This document shows positions 49,254-60,726 of a DNA stretch of 64,000 nucleotides, in pieces. A program made the translations under genes and the position numbers. The stretch lies in NCBI GenBank assembly GCA_030268105.1, contig BSDZ01000032.1, positions 248,001-312,000 of the forward strand. The letters are read 5' to 3'. This DNA comes from Volvox africanus. Lineage: Eukaryota > Chlorophyta > Chlorophyceae > Chlamydomonadales > Volvocaceae. Position 1 is the first letter of the stretch, and every line of letters begins with the position of its first letter. The notes beneath the pieces are model-generated. The model made no database searches, was not told the origin of the DNA, and saw only the letters and a program-made list of their open reading frames with translations.

Positions 49254-52200
49254 ATCACCAAGTACGGGAGAGGTCGCAAGTAAAGTAGTGTTGACGGACG
49301 ACCGTACGGAGGGAATGATTGCTGATGCACTGATGAAGGCATTCCCAAAAACGAAGCACATATGATGTCGTCAGGAGATGAGGATCAACATGGCCTGAAG
49401 TAGAGACGGTTATGTTGCTGAAGGAGTTTTAGACATGCTACCCCTGATGCACGAGAAAAGAAGGCGCACATATCATTGGATGCGGACTCCACCCAGTGCT
49501 GAATGCATGTTGTTGGTTGAATGGCCCTTAAGGGCGTCGACAAACAAGTTCGTACGGAGTGTGCTGGTAGGACAAGAGGTGGCCCAGTACGGGAGGTGCC
49601 AGTACGGGAGAGATACCAGTACGGGAGGCACTGAAGGTGATGTACGGGAGATTACACCTTTACTAAGATGATTCATAAGTCATTCAATAACATAGATTAT
49701 TTCCCACTGATAACCCACATTATTTTGAATTACCAATCAATGGATGAAAGACAAAGATGTGTGCATCAAGGGGGTGCAACAATAATTTTGCAAAGGCACC
49801 CAACTCCTAACACGTAAAGGCCGTTGGGGAAACCATGAGAGGTTATCTGTGGCTTATCGTTCGTCTCAAGGGGGTGCATTGAGTTGTGCATGACAGCATG
49901 TTATGGTTAGCATAGACTGCATGTTGATCCCAGACGGGCCATCCATGTGTGTGAGTGTACTAGCCACCCATGGACCCTGATGACCAATGCGCCGTTATCA
50001 ATAATGTGACGGGTACCGCCGCGGGTACTATCACTCTAGACCCTGTTCAAGTCGGCAAAGTGCCCGGCCCCTCCCTGGGCCGTATTACTTGCTCTGTCAT
50101 TCATTCGTATATGACTGTTGCTCACTCTCAACAGACCCGTGACGCCAACTGTGCCCCGTGATCATGCCAAGGTTATCGAAGGGCGGATTACGGAGGACAT
50201 ATTATGAATTCACAGTAGGATGGAACCCGACTGGAAAAGGGACCCGTGAAAGGTCTCCTGCCATGATGCTGTTTGTCCCAAGGGGGTATATAACTGTGCA
50301 GGACAAAACACCATCCAGAGAAGGGATATTGGGACCAGTGCCGAATCCAAATTGTCATGGATGCCATGCAGTACTTGCAGGTCATTTGAAGATGCATGAC
50401 CACCATACCCGGCAATGTTGCTGAAGTGTTCATCTGATGGAGACCTGTTATTTTCAGAGTAGGACCCAGTGCCGGATAGCTGTACAATGGTGCAAAGGTT
50501 GCTGACGGATACGGGAGACAGCGCCAAGGTACGGGAGATAGTACCTGGAGGCATACATGGCACAGCATCACCAAGTACGGGAGAGGTCGCAAGTAAAGTA
50601 GTGTTGACGGACGACCGTACGGAGGGAATGATTGCTGATGCACTGATGAAGGCATTCCCAAAAACGAAGCACATATGATGTCGTCAGGAGATGAGGATCA
50701 ACATGGCCTGAAGTAGAGACGGTTATGTTGCTGAAGGAGTTTTAGACATGCTACCCCTGATGCACGAGAAAAGAAGGCGCACATATCATTGGATGCGGAC
50801 TCCACCCAGTGCTGAATGCATGTTGTTGGTTGAATGGCCCTTAAGGGCGTCGACAAACAAGTTCGTACGGAGTGTGCTGGTAGGACAAGAGGTGGCCCAG
50901 TACGGGAGGTGCCAGTACGGGAGAGATACCAGTACGGGAGGCACTGAAGGTGATGTACGGGAGATTACACCTTTACTAAGATGATTCATAAGTCATTCAA
51001 TAACATAGATTATTTCCCACTGATAACCCACATTATTTTGAATTACCAATCAATGGATGAAAGACAAAGATGTGTGCATCAAGGGGGTGCAACAATAGTT
51101 TTGCAAAGGCACCCAACTCCTAACACGTAAAGGCCGTTGGGGAAACCATGAGAGGTTATCTGTGGCTTATCGTTCGTCTCAAGGGGGTGCATTGAGTTGT
51201 GCATGACAGCATGTTATGGTTAGCATAGACTGCATGTTGATCCCAGACGGGCCATCCATGTGTGTGAGTGTACTAGCCACCCATGGACCCTGATGACCAA
51301 TGCGCCGTTATCAATAATGTGACGGGTACCGCCGCGGGTACTATCACTCTAGACCCTGTTCAAGTCGGCAAAGTGCCCGGCCCCTCCCTGGGCCGTATTA
51401 CTTGCTCTGTCATTCATTCGTATATGACTGTTGCTCACTCTCAACAGACCCGTGACGCCAACTGTGCCCCGTGATCATGCCAAGGTTATCGAAGGGCGGA
51501 TTACGGAGGACATATTATGAATTCACAGTAGGATGGAACCCGACTGGAAAAGGGACCCGTGAAAGGTCTCCTGCCATGATGCTGTTTGTCCCAAGGGGGT
51601 ATATAACTGTGCAGGACAAAACACCATCCAGAGAAGGGATATTGGGACCAGTGCCGAATCCAAATTGTCATGGATGCCATGCAGTACTTGCAGGTCATTT
51701 GAAGATGCATGACCACCATACCCGGCAATGTTGCTGAAGTGTTCATCTGATGGAGACCTGTTATTTTCAGAGTAGGACCCAGTGCCGGATAGCTGTACAA
51801 TGGTGCAAAGGTTGCTGACGGATACGGGAGACAGCGCCAAGGTACGGGAGATAGTACCTGGAGGCATACATGGCACAGCATCACCAAGTACGGGAGAGGT
51901 CGCAAGTAAAGTAGTGTTGACGGACGACCGTACGGAGGGAATGATTGCTGATGCACTGATGAAGGCATTCCCAAAAACGAAGCACATATGATGTCGTCAG
52001 GAGATGAGGATCAACATGGCCTGAAGTAGAGACGGTTATGTTGCTGAAGGAGTTTTAGACATGCTACCCCTGATGCACGAGAAAAGAAGGCGCACATATC
52101 ATTGGATGCGGACTCCACCCAGTGCTGAATGCATGTTGTTGGTTGAATGGCCCTTAAGGGCGTCGACAAACAAGTTCGTACGGAGTGTGCTGGTAGGACA

Positions 52201-55200
52201 AGAGGTGGCCCAGTACGGGAGGTGCCAGTACGGGAGAGATACCAGTACGGGAGGCACTGAAGGTGATGTACGGGAGATTACACCTTTACTAAGATGATTC
52301 ATAAGTCATTCAATAACATAGATTATTTCCCACTGATAACCCACATTATTTTGAATTACCAATCAATGGATGAAAGACAAAGATGTGTGCATCAAGGGGG
52401 TGCAACAATAGTTTTGCAAAGGCACCCAACTCCTAACACGTAAAGGCCGTTGGGGAAACCATGAGAGGTTATCTGTGGCTTATCGTTCGTCTCAAGGGGG
52501 TGCATTGAGTTGTGCATGACAGCATGTTATGGTTAGCATAGACTGCATGTTGATCCCAGACGGGCCATCCATGTGTGTGAGTGTACTAGCCACCCATGGA
52601 CCCTGATGACCAATGCGCCGTTATCAATAATGTGACGGGTACCGCCGCGGGTACTATCACTCTAGACCCTGTTCAAGTCGGCAAAGTGCCCGGCCCCTCC
52701 CTGGGCCGTATTACTTGCTCTGTCATTCATTCGTATATGACTGTTGCTCACTCTCAACAGACCCGTGACGCCAACTGTGCCCCGTGATCATGCCAAGGTT
52801 ATCGAAGGGCGGATTACGGAGGACATATTATGAATTCACAGTAGGATGGAACCCGACTGGAAAAGGGACCCGTGAAAGGTCTCCTGCCATGATGCTGTTT
52901 GTCCCAAGGGGGTATATAACTGTGCAGGACAAAACACCATCCAGAGAAGGGATATTGGGACCAGTGCCGAATCCAAATTGTCATGGATGCCATGCAGTAC
53001 TTGCAGGTCATTTGAAGATGCATGACCACCATACCCGGCAATGTTGCTGAAGTGTTCATCTGATGGAGACCTGTTATTTTCAGAGTAGGACCCAGTGCCG
53101 GATAGCTGTACAATGGTGCAAAGGTTGCTGACGGATACGGGAGACAGCGCCAAGGTACGGGAGATAGTACCTGGAGGCATACATGGCACAGCATCACCAA
53201 GTACGGGAGAGGTCGCAAGTAAAGTAGTGTTGACGGACGACCGTACGGAGGGAATGATTGCTGATGCACTGATGAAGGCATTCCCAAAAACGAAGCACAT
53301 ATGATGTCGTCAGGAGATGAGGATCAACATGGCCTGAAGTAGAGACGGTTATGTTGCTGAAGGAGTTTTAGACATGCTACCCCTGATGCACGAGAAAAGA
53401 AGGCGCACATATCATTGGATGCGGACTCCACCCAGTGCTGAATGCATGTTGTTGGTTGAATGGCCCTTAAGGGCGTCGACAAACAAGTTCGTACGGAGTG
53501 TGCTGGTAGGACAAGAGGTGGCCCAGTACGGGAGGTGCCAGTACGGGAGAGATACCAGTACGGGAGGCACTGAAGGTGATGTACGGGAGATTACACCTTT
53601 ACTAAGATGATTCATAAGTCATTCAATAACATAGATTATTTCCCACTGATAACCCACATTATTTTGAATTACCAATCAATGGATGAAAGACAAAGATGTG
53701 TGCATCAAGGGGGTGCAACAATAGTTTTGCAAAGGCACCCAACTCCTAACACGTAAAGGCCGTTGGGGAAACCATGAGAGGTTATCTGTGGCTTATCGTT
53801 CGTCTCAAGGGGGTGCATTGAGTTGTGCATGACAGCATGTTATGGTTAGCATAGACTGCATGTTGATCCCAGACGGGCCATCCATGTGTGTGAGTGTACT
53901 AGCCACCCATGGACCCTGATGACCAATGCGCCGTTATCAATAATGTGACGGGTACCGCCGCGGGTACTATCACTCTAGACCCTGTTCAAGTCGGCAAAGT
54001 GCCCGGCCCCTCCCTGGGCCGTATTACTTGCTCTGTCATTCATTCGTATATGACTGTTGCTCACTCTCAACAGACCCGTGACGCCAACTGTGCCCCGTGA
54101 TCATGCCAAGGTTATCGAAGGGCGGATTACGGAGGACATATTATGAATTCACAGTAGGATGGAACCCGACTGGAAAAGGGACCCGTGAAAGGTCTCCTGC
54201 CATGATGCTGTTTGTCCCAAGGGGGTATATAACTGTGCAGGACAAAACACCATCCAGAGAAGGGATATTGGGACCAGTGCCGAATCCAAATTGTCATGGA
54301 TGCCATGCAGTACTTGCAGGTCATTTGAAGATGCATGACCACCATACCCGGCAATGTTGCTGAAGTGTTCATCTGATGGAGACCTGTTATTTTCAGAGTA
54401 GGACCCAGTGCCGGATAGCTGTACAATGGTGCAAAGGTTGCTGACGGATACGGGAGACAGCGCCAAGGTACGGGAGATAGTACCTGGAGGCATACATGGC
54501 ACAGCATCACCAAGTACGGGAGAGGTCGCAAGTAAAGTAGTGTTGACGGACGACCGTACGGAGGGAATGATTGCTGATGCACTGATGAAGGCATTCCCAA
54601 AAACGAAGCACATATGATGTCGTCAGGAGATGAGGATCAACATGGCCTGAAGTAGAGACGGTTATGTTGCTGAAGGAGTTTTAGACATGCTACCCCTGAT
54701 GCACGAGAAAAGAAGGCGCACATATCATTGGATGCGGACTCCACCCAGTGCTGAATGCATGTTGTTGGTTGAATGGCCCTTAAGGGCGTCGACAAACAAG
54801 TTCGTACGGAGTGTGCTGGTAGGACAAGAGGTGGCCCAGTACGGGAGGTGCCAGTACGGGAGAGATACCAGTACGGGAGGCACTGAAGGTGATGTACGGG
54901 AGATTACACCTTTACTAAGATGATTCATAAGTCATTCAATAACATAGATTATTTCCCACTGATAACCCACATTATTTTGAATTACCAATCAATGGATGAA
55001 AGACAAAGATGTGTGCATCAAGGGGGTGCAACAATAATTTTGCAAAGGCACCCAACTCCTAACACGTAAAGGCCGTTGGGGAAACCATGAGAGGTTATCT
55101 GTGGCTTATCGTTCGTCTCAAGGGGGTGCATTGAGTTGTGCATGACAGCATGTTATGGTTAGCATAGACTGCATGTTGATCCCAGACGGGCCATCCATGT

Positions 55201-57713
55201 GTGTGAGTGTACTAGCCACCCATGGACCCTGATGACCAATGCGCCGTTATCAATAATGTGACGGGTACCGCCGCGGGTACTATCACTCTAGACCCTGTTC
55301 AAGTCGGCAAAGTGCCCGGCCCCTCCCTGGGCCGTATTACTTGCTCTGTCATTCATTCGTATATGACTGTTGCTCACTCTCAACAGACCCGTGACGCCAA
55401 CTGTGCCCCGTGATCATGCCAAGGTTATCGAAGGGCGGATTACGGAGGACATATTATGAATTCACAGTAGGATGGAACCCGACTGGAAAAGGGACCCGTG
55501 AAAGGTCTCCTGCCATGATGCTGTTTGTCCCAAGGGGGTATATAACTGTGCAGGACAAAACACCATCCAGAGAAGGGATATTGGGACCAGTGCCGAATCC
55601 AAATTGTCATGGATGCCATGCAGTACTTGCAGGTCATTTGAAGATGCATGACCACCATACCCGGCAATGTTGCTGAAGTGTTCATCTGATGGAGACCTGT
55701 TATTTTCAGAGTAGGACCCAGTGCCGGATAGCTGTACAATGGTGCAAAGGTTGCTGACGGATACGGGAGACAGCGCCAAGGTACGGGAGATAGTACCTGG
55801 AGGCATACATGGCACAGCATCACCAAGTACGGGAGAGGTCGCAAGTAAAGTAGTGTTGACGGACGACCGTACGGAGGGAATGATTGCTGATGCACTGATG
55901 AAGGCATTCCCAAAAACGAAGCACATATGATGTCGTCAGGAGATGAGGATCAACATGGCCTGAAGTAGAGACGGTTATGTTGCTGAAGGAGTTTTAGACA
56001 TGCTACCCCTGATGCACGAGAAAAGAAGGCGCACATATCATTGGATGCGGACTCCACCCAGTGCTGAATGCATGTTGTTGGTTGAATGGCCCTTAAGGGC
56101 GTCGACAAACAAGTTCGTACGGAGTGTGCTGGTAGGACAAGAGGTGGCCCAGTACGGGAGGTGCCAGTACGGGAGAGATACCAGTACGGGAGGCACTGAA
56201 GGTGATGTACGGGAGATTACACCTTTACTAAGATGATTCATAAGTCATTCAATAACATAGATTATTTCCCACTGATAACCCACATTATTTTGAATTACCA
56301 ATCAATGGATGAAAGACAAAGATGTGTGCATCAAGGGGGTGCAACAATAATTTTGCAAAGGCACCCAACTCCTAACACGTAAAGGCCGTTGGGGAAACCA
56401 TGAGAGGTTATCTGTGGCTTATCGTTCGTCTCAAGGGGGTGCATTGAGTTGTGCATGACAGCATGTTATGGTTAGCATAGACTGCATGTTGATCCCAGAC
56501 GGGCCATCCATGTGTGTGAGTGTACTAGCCACCCATGGACCCTGATGACCAATGCGCCGTTATCAATAATGTGACGGGTACCGCCGCGGGTACTATCACT
56601 CTAGACCCTGTTCAAGTCGGCAAAGTGCCCGGCCCCTCCCTGGGCCGTATTACTTGCTCTGTCATTCATTCGTATATGACTGTTGCTCACTCTCAACAGA
56701 CCCGTGACGCCAACTGTGCCCCGTGATCATGCCAAGGTTATCGAAGGGCGGATTACGGAGGACATATTATGAATTCACAGTAGGATGGAACCCGACTGGA
56801 AAAGGGACCCGTGAAAGGTCTCCTGCCATGATGCTGTTTGTCCCAAGGGGGTATATAACTGTGCAGGACAAAACACCATCCAGAGAAGGGATATTGGGAC
56901 CAGTGCCGAATCCAAATTGTCATGGATGCCATGCAGTACTTGCAGGTCATTTGAAGATGCATGACCACCATACCCGGCAATGTTGCTGAAGTGTTCATCT
57001 GATGGAGACCTGTTATTTTCAGAGTAGGACCCAGTGCCGGATAGCTGTACAATGGTGCAAAGGTTGCTGACGGATACGGGAGACAGCGCCAAGGTACGGG
57101 AGATAGTACCTGGAGGCATACATGGCACAGCATCACCAAGTACGGGAGAGGTCGCAAGTAAAGTAGTGTTGACGGACGACCGTACGGAGGGAATGATTGC
57201 TGATGCACTGATGAAGGCATTCCCAAAAACGAAGCACATATGATGTCGTCAGGAGATGAGGATCAACATGGCCTGAAGTAGAGACGGTTATGTTGCTGAA
57301 GGAGTTTTAGACATGCTACCCCTGATGCACGAGAAAAGAAGGCGCACATATCATTGGATGCGGACTCCACCCAGTGCTGAATGCATGTTGTTGGTTGAAT
57401 GGCCCTTAAGGGCGTCGACAAACAAGTTCGTACGGAGTGTGCTGGTAGGACAAGAGGTGGCCCAGTACGGGAGGTGCCAGTACGGGAGAGATACCAGTAC
57501 GGGAGGCACTGAAGGTGATGTACGGGAGATTACACCTTTACTAAGATGATTCATAAGTCATTCAATAACATAGATTATTTCCCACTGATAACCCACATTA
57601 TTTTGAATTACCAATCAATGGATGAAAGACAAAGATGTGTGCATCAAGGGGGTGCAACAATAATTTTGCAAAGGCACCCAACTCCTAACACGTAAAGGCC
57701 GTTGGGGAAACCA
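49254..57713 (+). repeat. Tandem array, about 6.4 copies of a 1,313-bp copia-derived unit
   Basis: Every landmark recurs at exactly 1,313-bp steps (for example the ATG at 49435, 50748, 52061, 53374, 54687, 56000 and 57313). The copies differ by very few bases. Each unit holds an RNase H tail (GEVASKVVL…TEGMIADALMKAFPKTKH) and a 3' region with GTACGGGAG motifs. Two polypurine-like CAAGGGGG runs follow, then an LTR-like block starting either at TGCATTGAG (49,878) or TGTTGATCC (49,922) and ending CTCAACA (50,133). Next come a GACCCGTGACGCC leader and a zinc-knuckle scrap ending HDHHTRQCC. The layout (LTR-internal)n is what unequal crossing-over between LTRs of an internally deleted copia element would give. 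The last copy stops before its LTR, at 57,713. Confidence 0.9.
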
Positions 57714-58126
57714 AGGGTCATCGATGGGCGGATAACGGAGGACATCACTGCGGCCGCGCACTGTAGACGAATCGTTTCTTTTGCATTCCTTTCTTCTTTA
57801 CTTCTCCTTCATAATATAACAATTACCTATTACTGCTTTCTGCTATTCGTGTTGCAATCAGCAAATTGCCCGCACTATAAACGAATCGTTTCTTTTGCTT
57901 TCCTTTCTTTTTTACTCCTTCATAATAATACCATTTTAACTTACTGCTTTCTGCTATCTGTTGCTAACTTTCAACAGACCCGTAACGCCTACTTTGCCCC
58001 ATGATCATGCAAGGGTTATCGATGGGCGGATAACGGAGGACATCACTGCGGCCGCGCACTATAGACGAATCGTTTCTTTTGCATTCCTTTCTTCTTTACT
58101 TCTCCTTCATAATATAACAATTACCT
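57714..58126 (+). repeat. Three partial copies of the copia LTR/leader block
   Basis: An ATCGATGGGCGGATAACGG..ACTATAGACGAATCGTTTCT segment followed by a CTTTACTTCTCCTTCAT pyrimidine run occurs at about 57,718-57,830, 57,870-57,945 (shortened) and 58,018-58,125. GACCCGTAACGCC precedes the third copy. The block matches 43.9-44.05 kb and joins directly to the end of the array. Confidence 0.75.
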
Positions 58127-58397
58127 TGTTGCGATTATGCGGGATTTCACGTCATCGTAATACAGTTTGGTAATGGCTGTGTAATAGCTCTTAGTAACTA
58201 CGATGTGAGCTAGATATCGAGACGAGTGCCGTACAGTTATTATCGCGAGTATATTGTTTATGCGCACTATGCTCTAGTTAGTCTTGCGCGTTACTAACGT
58301 TGATACTATAATTATTTATGCCAAATATACACGGTTCCTGCGTCAATACATTGTAATCTATCCACGTTTCGCATCGGTTGCTCCTATCTTCGTAAGA
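58127..58397 (+). repeat. Probable 5' LTR remainder of the copia element
   Basis: It begins TGTTGCGATTATG and runs to the tRNA-Met-like primer site. Its length (about 270 bp) and position fit a copia LTR, but the 3' copy is missing, so it cannot be verified by LTR comparison. Confidence 0.45.
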
Positions 58398-58409
58398 GGT
58401 TATGAGCCC
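58398..58409 (+). promoter_or_regulatory. Putative primer-binding site (tRNA-Met anticodon arm type)
   Basis: GGTTATGAGCCC, identical to 44112-44123 and also preceded by AAGA, lies 284 bp upstream of the gag ATG. Confidence 0.6.
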
Positions 58410-58692
58410 CGGCTCTTCTGAGCCGTAATTATCTCGTCAAGGCATAGGCATCAACCTTTTGGCCAAGCGCTTTCAATTGGTGGTGGCAAATACAAGTCTG
58501 GCAACTTCGACTCTACAACTGAAGTTGCCAAAAGCTCTGAGTGCCGGAATCAGCGACTGCTCGTGGTGCGAGAATTGAGGAATCACTCGTGACGTGAATA
58601 CTGGTCCACAAAATACGGAGCACAGCGACCGCCGCCTCTGGTCAACAACGACCATAATCGCCTGCCTACATCGGGAACTGTAACGCGCAACA

Positions 58693-60222
58693 ATGGGAAA
58701 GGATAGGTTATCAGACCCATTAGGTCTGAGCAATGATGCGACGTGGTCGTTCAGATTCCAATCTATGATGCAAGAGAACAACCTGGATAGATGGCTGAGA
58801 GACGAACCAATGACCGACGAGGACATCGCCGCGTCAAACAAGGTCAGAAACATCCTTGTCAAAAATGTCCAAGATCATCACTTGGCAAATATCAGAGCAG
58901 CGCCCAACGCCAAGGGAGCATGGGAGAGGCTCGCGGCTGTTTTTGCGGCAAGCAGCGACGCAAGAAAATCTCAGCTTGTTGCTGAACTGTCAGCCCTTCA
59001 AATGGCACAAAAAGAAGCCCTAATCTTATATCTGGCTCGCGTCCGCAATCTATATACGGACTTGGTGGAAGTGGGACACCCCGTTACCGAACGGGAAGTT
59101 ACCTACAATCTACTGGTGGGACTCCCGAAGAAATTCTCGGTCATTGTTACCACGCTGACAGTCAATGGCCAATACAATTTGGATACCGTGGGCGCTCAAC
59201 TATTGGCTTTTGAGAAACGAGTCGATGCAGAGGGTGATTCCGTTGCTTTCAGTGCAACAAGCCAAAGAGACAATTGCAGCACCGGACAATATCACAGCGA
59301 GACTAGCCGCAATCACCATGACACAATTGAACGCGACTACGGAGGTAATTCGGTCGCATTTGCCGGCACAAGTCGAGGAGGCACATGGAGCGCTGCCAAC
59401 AACAGCCACGACGGATGGAACCATCGCGGCAACACGTTTGATCGAGGATACAGGAATATGCCAATCATCAATCAAGGCGATGCATGGAGTTATGGAAGAG
59501 ATGGCCGCAACGGAGTAAGCCAACATGAACACAGATCAGATTATGGCTACGGCGGGACAGTGCAATGCCAACTACGCGAAAATTATGGACATACCACGCG
59601 ACAATGCCGCGCACCACGCATGCCACAACCTCCAGGCCAAATAAGACGCAACAGACAAGATGGCAACTACAACCGCCAGGGCAACAGGAGCCACAACACC
59701 GTCGACGCCACAGCGTTATCCAGGCCAACAAGTCGACAGGAAAGTGGAGAGCGACGATCCAATCAACCAGAGAACTGCGCATTCGTGGGATCCCAATACG
59801 ACAAATTACAAGGGTGGTACGTGGACTCCGGCGCATCTCACCACATCACATACGACGAACGGGAGCTAACCAACGTGGTTGGAATAAGCCGACGGGAACG
59901 TTTAGATATCATGAGCATGGGTGGGGAAACCATTCAACCTATCGCGGTAGGCACCCTCATACTGGTGTCCACACTCTACCCCGACACCAAAATCACCATC
60001 AACAACGTTTACGTGGTGCCACACAGCTGCGTCAAAGTCCTGTCCGTCTCGTCTATCAACGACAGATCCAATGAAGGGGAAATCATGTTCACCAAGCATA
60101 TGGTCTACGTAAAACGTTATGGAAACATCATCATTGCAGGCCGCCGAGAAGGTAATTTATATAGGTTGGAGTGTGACGTCGGTCAACCTAACGACGCACA
60201 TTTCAGCTTTGCCGGTGGTTAA
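58693..60222 (+). CDS. Copia gag-protease open reading frame (509 aa)
   Basis: This is the longest uninterrupted retroelement frame in the window. The N-terminal about 170 residues are copia gag: MGKDRLSDPLGLSNDATWSF, an AKGAWERLAAVFAASSDARK segment, and LVGLPKKFSVIVTTL. An Asn/Gly/His-rich linker follows, then a degenerate zinc knuckle (CQLRENYGHTTRQC, which lacks the second Cys of CX2CX4HX4C). The protease has the catalytic DSGAS in GWYVDSGASHHITYDERELT. The end reads GRREGNLYRLECDVG, then a stop at 60,222. An internal deletion joins this to the next frame: the integrase zinc finger and first catalytic Asp are missing. It can make gag and protease at most. Confidence 0.88.
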   Translation: MGKDRLSDPLGLSNDATWSFRFQSMMQENNLDRWLRDEPMTDEDIAASNKVRNILVKNVQDHHLANIRAAPNAKGAWERLAAVFAASSDARKSQLVAELSALQMAQKEALILYLARVRNLYTDLVEVGHPVTEREVTYNLLVGLPKKFSVIVTTLTVNGQYNLDTVGAQLLAFEKRVDAEGDSVAFSATSQRDNCSTGQYHSETSRNHHDTIERDYGGNSVAFAGTSRGGTWSAANNSHDGWNHRGNTFDRGYRNMPIINQGDAWSYGRDGRNGVSQHEHRSDYGYGGTVQCQLRENYGHTTRQCRAPRMPQPPGQIRRNRQDGNYNRQGNRSHNTVDATALSRPTSRQESGERRSNQPENCAFVGSQYDKLQGWYVDSGASHHITYDERELTNVVGISRRERLDIMSMGGETIQPIAVGTLILVSTLYPDTKITINNVYVVPHSCVKVLSVSSINDRSNEGEIMFTKHMVYVKRYGNIIIAGRREGNLYRLECDVGQPNDAHFSFAGG

Positions 60223-60726
60223 GGACAAGCTGGTAACGATGATAAATCAGCTGGAGAACATGTGTGGACATAAGACGTGGGAGATGCGGTCCGACAGAGG
60301 AGGAGAATTCGTCAATTCCCAACTACATGCCTTCTTTGCTTCCAGAGGGATCAGGCATGGGCCAACAGTTGGATACACCCCTGAACAAAATGGTGCTGCA
60401 GAGCGATTAAACCGGACCCTGCTGGAAAAGATGCGCGCCCTATTGCTGGAATCCAAACTCCCTCAAAAAATGTGGGCTGAGGCGGCAGCCACAGCCAACT
60501 ACCTACGCAATATATCCCCAGCAGATGGTATCTCCCGTACCCCGTACGAGCTCTTCACTGGAAAGGTTCCAGAGGTCGATCATTTGCGCGTTTTTGGCTG
60601 CACGGCTTATGTCCACGTGCCCAAGGCAAAGGGCAACAAACTGGATCCCGTGAGTCAACGAGGTATAATGGTGGGATATGGCGATGGGGGCAGCTACCGG
60701 ATATTATTCCCGGACGGGTCAGTATC
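60195..60726 (+). pseudogene. Copia integrase fragment, cut off at the satellite
   Basis: The frame shifts relative to gag and reads LVTMINQLENMCGHKTWEMR, SDRGGEFVNSQLHAFFASRG (second catalytic Asp), GYTPEQNGAAERLNRTLLEK (catalytic Glu region), PYELFTGKVPEVDHLRVFGC, and GIMVGYGDGGSYRILFPDG. It then runs straight into CACACAAG repeats. RT, RNase H and the 3' LTR are absent. Homologous sequence continues normally at this point in the relic at 42.48 kb, so the break is an event in this copy. Confidence 0.85.

Noticed and set aside
49435..57554. Recurrent frames of 60-157 codons on both strands in each array unit
   Set aside because: They repeat with the DNA unit, overlap each other on both strands and lack domains, apart from the RNase H tail and zinc-knuckle scrap. 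They are shadows of a copia derivative.
49254..57713. CRISPR-like or tandem gene array
   Set aside because: The unit is 1.3 kb with no short repeat/spacer alternation, and its content is retroelement.
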